A stretch of DNA of 64,000 bases from NCBI GenBank assembly GCA_026990595.1, contig JALXCZ010000049.1, positions 1 to 64,000 on the forward strand, given 5' to 3'. Under the pieces are notes generated by a model, which was given only the letters and a program-made list of their open reading frames with translations, had not been told where the DNA came from and did not search any database. A program made the position numbers and the translations under genes. Below, piece after piece: positions 63,074 through 64,000 of this stretch (position 1 is the stretch's first letter; each line of letters opens with the position of its first letter). This stretch comes from Sulfurovum sp. (GTDB lineage Bacteria; Campylobacterota; Campylobacteria; Campylobacterales; Sulfurovaceae).

Positions 63074-63811
63074 ATGAAAATACTATTGGCACCCAGCGAA
63101 ACAAAAACATCTGGCGGAACAGAGCCATTCAAATTGGAAAATCTACTTTTTGAAGATCTGCTACCTCATCGTACACAACTTTTACATTACTATATGAATA
63201 TTTTGCAAAAGGGGGATATGGTAACACTTTCTACCATGTTTGGGCTCAAAAAAGAAGCAGATATTCTAAGACATAAACGTGACATTATCCATGAACCTGC
63301 CATGAAAGCTATTGAACGTTACACGGGTGTGGCTTTTGATTACTTAAATTACAGTGAGCTTGATGAAGATGCCCAAATATACCTACATAATAACCTGCTG
63401 ATCTTCTCAAATCTGTTTGGTATACTCAAAGCCAATGACAACATCCCAGAATACCGGCTGCAACAAGGTAAATCAATAGGTGACATCAAACCAGAACAGT
63501 TCTACAAACCTCTGCTGCAAGAACGTTTGGACAACTATCTTGAAGGAGAAGATATCTTGGACATACGTGCAGGCTTCTATGACAAATACTACAAACCTAC
63601 CTTACCTTACACCACACTCAAATTCATCAAAGAGGGTAAAGTAGTGAGTCACTGGGCAAAAGCCTACAGGGGTATCGTCTTAAGAGAGATAGCAAAAGCA
63701 GGTATCACTTCTTTAAAAGATTTTATGAAACTCCCTATAGAAGGATTGAGTATTTATGAGATACAGACCAAGAAAAATAAGACTGAGATCATTTACATTA
63801 TAGACAATTAA
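63074..63811 (+). CDS. yaaA: YaaA family peroxide-stress protein
   Basis: 245 residues beginning MKILLAPSETKT, with the conserved HWAKAYRGIVLREIAK toward the C-terminus (K-x-x-R-G), matching YaaA/UPF0246. In E. coli YaaA lowers free iron during peroxide stress and binds DNA. AGAAGGATAT precedes the ATG. A 32-codon membrane peptide gene follows after ten bases. Confidence 0.88.
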   Translation: MKILLAPSETKTSGGTEPFKLENLLFEDLLPHRTQLLHYYMNILQKGDMVTLSTMFGLKKEADILRHKRDIIHEPAMKAIERYTGVAFDYLNYSELDEDAQIYLHNNLLIFSNLFGILKANDNIPEYRLQQGKSIGDIKPEQFYKPLLQERLDNYLEGEDILDIRAGFYDKYYKPTLPYTTLKFIKEGKVVSHWAKAYRGIVLREIAKAGITSLKDFMKLPIEGLSIYEIQTKKNKTEIIYIIDN

Positions 63812-63821
63812 AAGGAACCCT

Positions 63822-63920
63822 ATGCGACTCCCAAGTGAAGAAACACTTTATAAGATCATGATCTTTCTTCTTGTGCTTATGGTGATCCTTGGTATATTCT
63901 TTGATACGGATTATGCTTAA
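63822..63920 (+). CDS. 32-residue single-helix membrane peptide
   Basis: ATG with AAAAGGAA eight bases upstream; the product is MRLPSEETLYK followed by one hydrophobic helix (IMIFLLVLMVILGIFF) and DTDYA. No family recognised, but the ribosome binding site, spacing to yaaA and clean helix argue that it is real. Confidence 0.6.
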   Translation: MRLPSEETLYKIMIFLLVLMVILGIFFDTDYA

Positions 63921-63992
63921 ATTATTTTTATAATCATTCCACTTTTAACCTACTTTTCGTTATTCTGCATTATTAATATACAGGAGAAAATA

Positions 63993-64000
63993 ATGACAAT
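63993..64000 (+). CDS. Start of a gene cut by the window edge
   Basis: AGGAGAAAATA followed by ATGACA at the last bases of the window. Only the ribosome binding site and start codon are visible; the product cannot be told. Confidence 0.4.

Overview
This 64 kb window comes from a bacterial chromosome. Gene content points to Campylobacterota, most like the Sulfurovum/Sulfurimonas group: a CiaB-like protein, separate rpoB and rpoC, a CetB/Aer-like PAS protein, a multihaem cytochrome, an AT-rich base composition, and a rif/str ribosomal block directly linked to tuf and tRNA genes. The taxonomic call is inferred from gene families; no 16S rRNA gene is present.

Layout. 1-2000 is an AT-rich accessory patch: the start of a class V aminotransferase at the window edge, an unrecognised membrane protein, an orphan minimal nucleotidyltransferase, and a decayed copy of the 3' end of the neighbouring ciaB-like gene. 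2000-18500 is mainly housekeeping: rdgB, a YajR-like MFS transporter, a transglutaminase followed by a MerT/MerP-like pair, tRNA-Pro, tkt, ispA, aroK, an SDR enzyme, a PAS protein preceded by a GEMM (cyclic dinucleotide) riboswitch, a MATE pump, purN, an orphan nosD-like gene and nnrD. 18500-23800 holds rpsU, then a tight five-gene operon purT-yjbQ-hydroxyacid dehydrogenase-flavoprotein-iron sulphur protein; the last two resemble a class E succinate dehydrogenase/fumarate reductase lacking its anchor subunit. 23800-34000 holds a thioesterase, a membrane zinc-protease-like gene, leuC, an NFACT (RqcH-like) gene, a 12-haem membrane-anchored cytochrome c, cdsA-dxr, a small hydrolase and tsaD. 34000-39740 is a heavy-metal RND efflux operon with a small His/Cys-rich leader gene and a C9 tract upstream. 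39966-45217 carries gyrB, a degenerate GGDEF/EAL protein, queF, a CI-like regulator and small conserved genes.

45447-62921, all on the minus strand, is the classic block tRNA-Thr-Tyr-Gly-Thr, tuf, rpmG, tRNA-Trp, secE, nusG, rplK, rplA, rplJ, rplL, rpoB, rpoC, rpsL, rpsG, fusA, driven by a near-consensus promoter at 62960-62988. Downstream are yaaA and a 32-codon membrane peptide gene.

Three themes stand out. (1) A GEMM-I riboswitch candidate in front of a PAS taxis protein has an enlarged P3 arm and an unusual base at the position that normally contacts the ligand. (2) REP/BIME-like paired palindromes are scattered through the window, several beginning with GTAG, and two imperfect palindromic elements sit in frame inside protein genes (ciaB-like and NFACT). 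(3) Redox and metal genes occur out of their usual company: orphan NosD, orphan MerTP, anchorless SdhAB with Gln in place of the FAD-linking His, and a solitary dodecahaem cytochrome.
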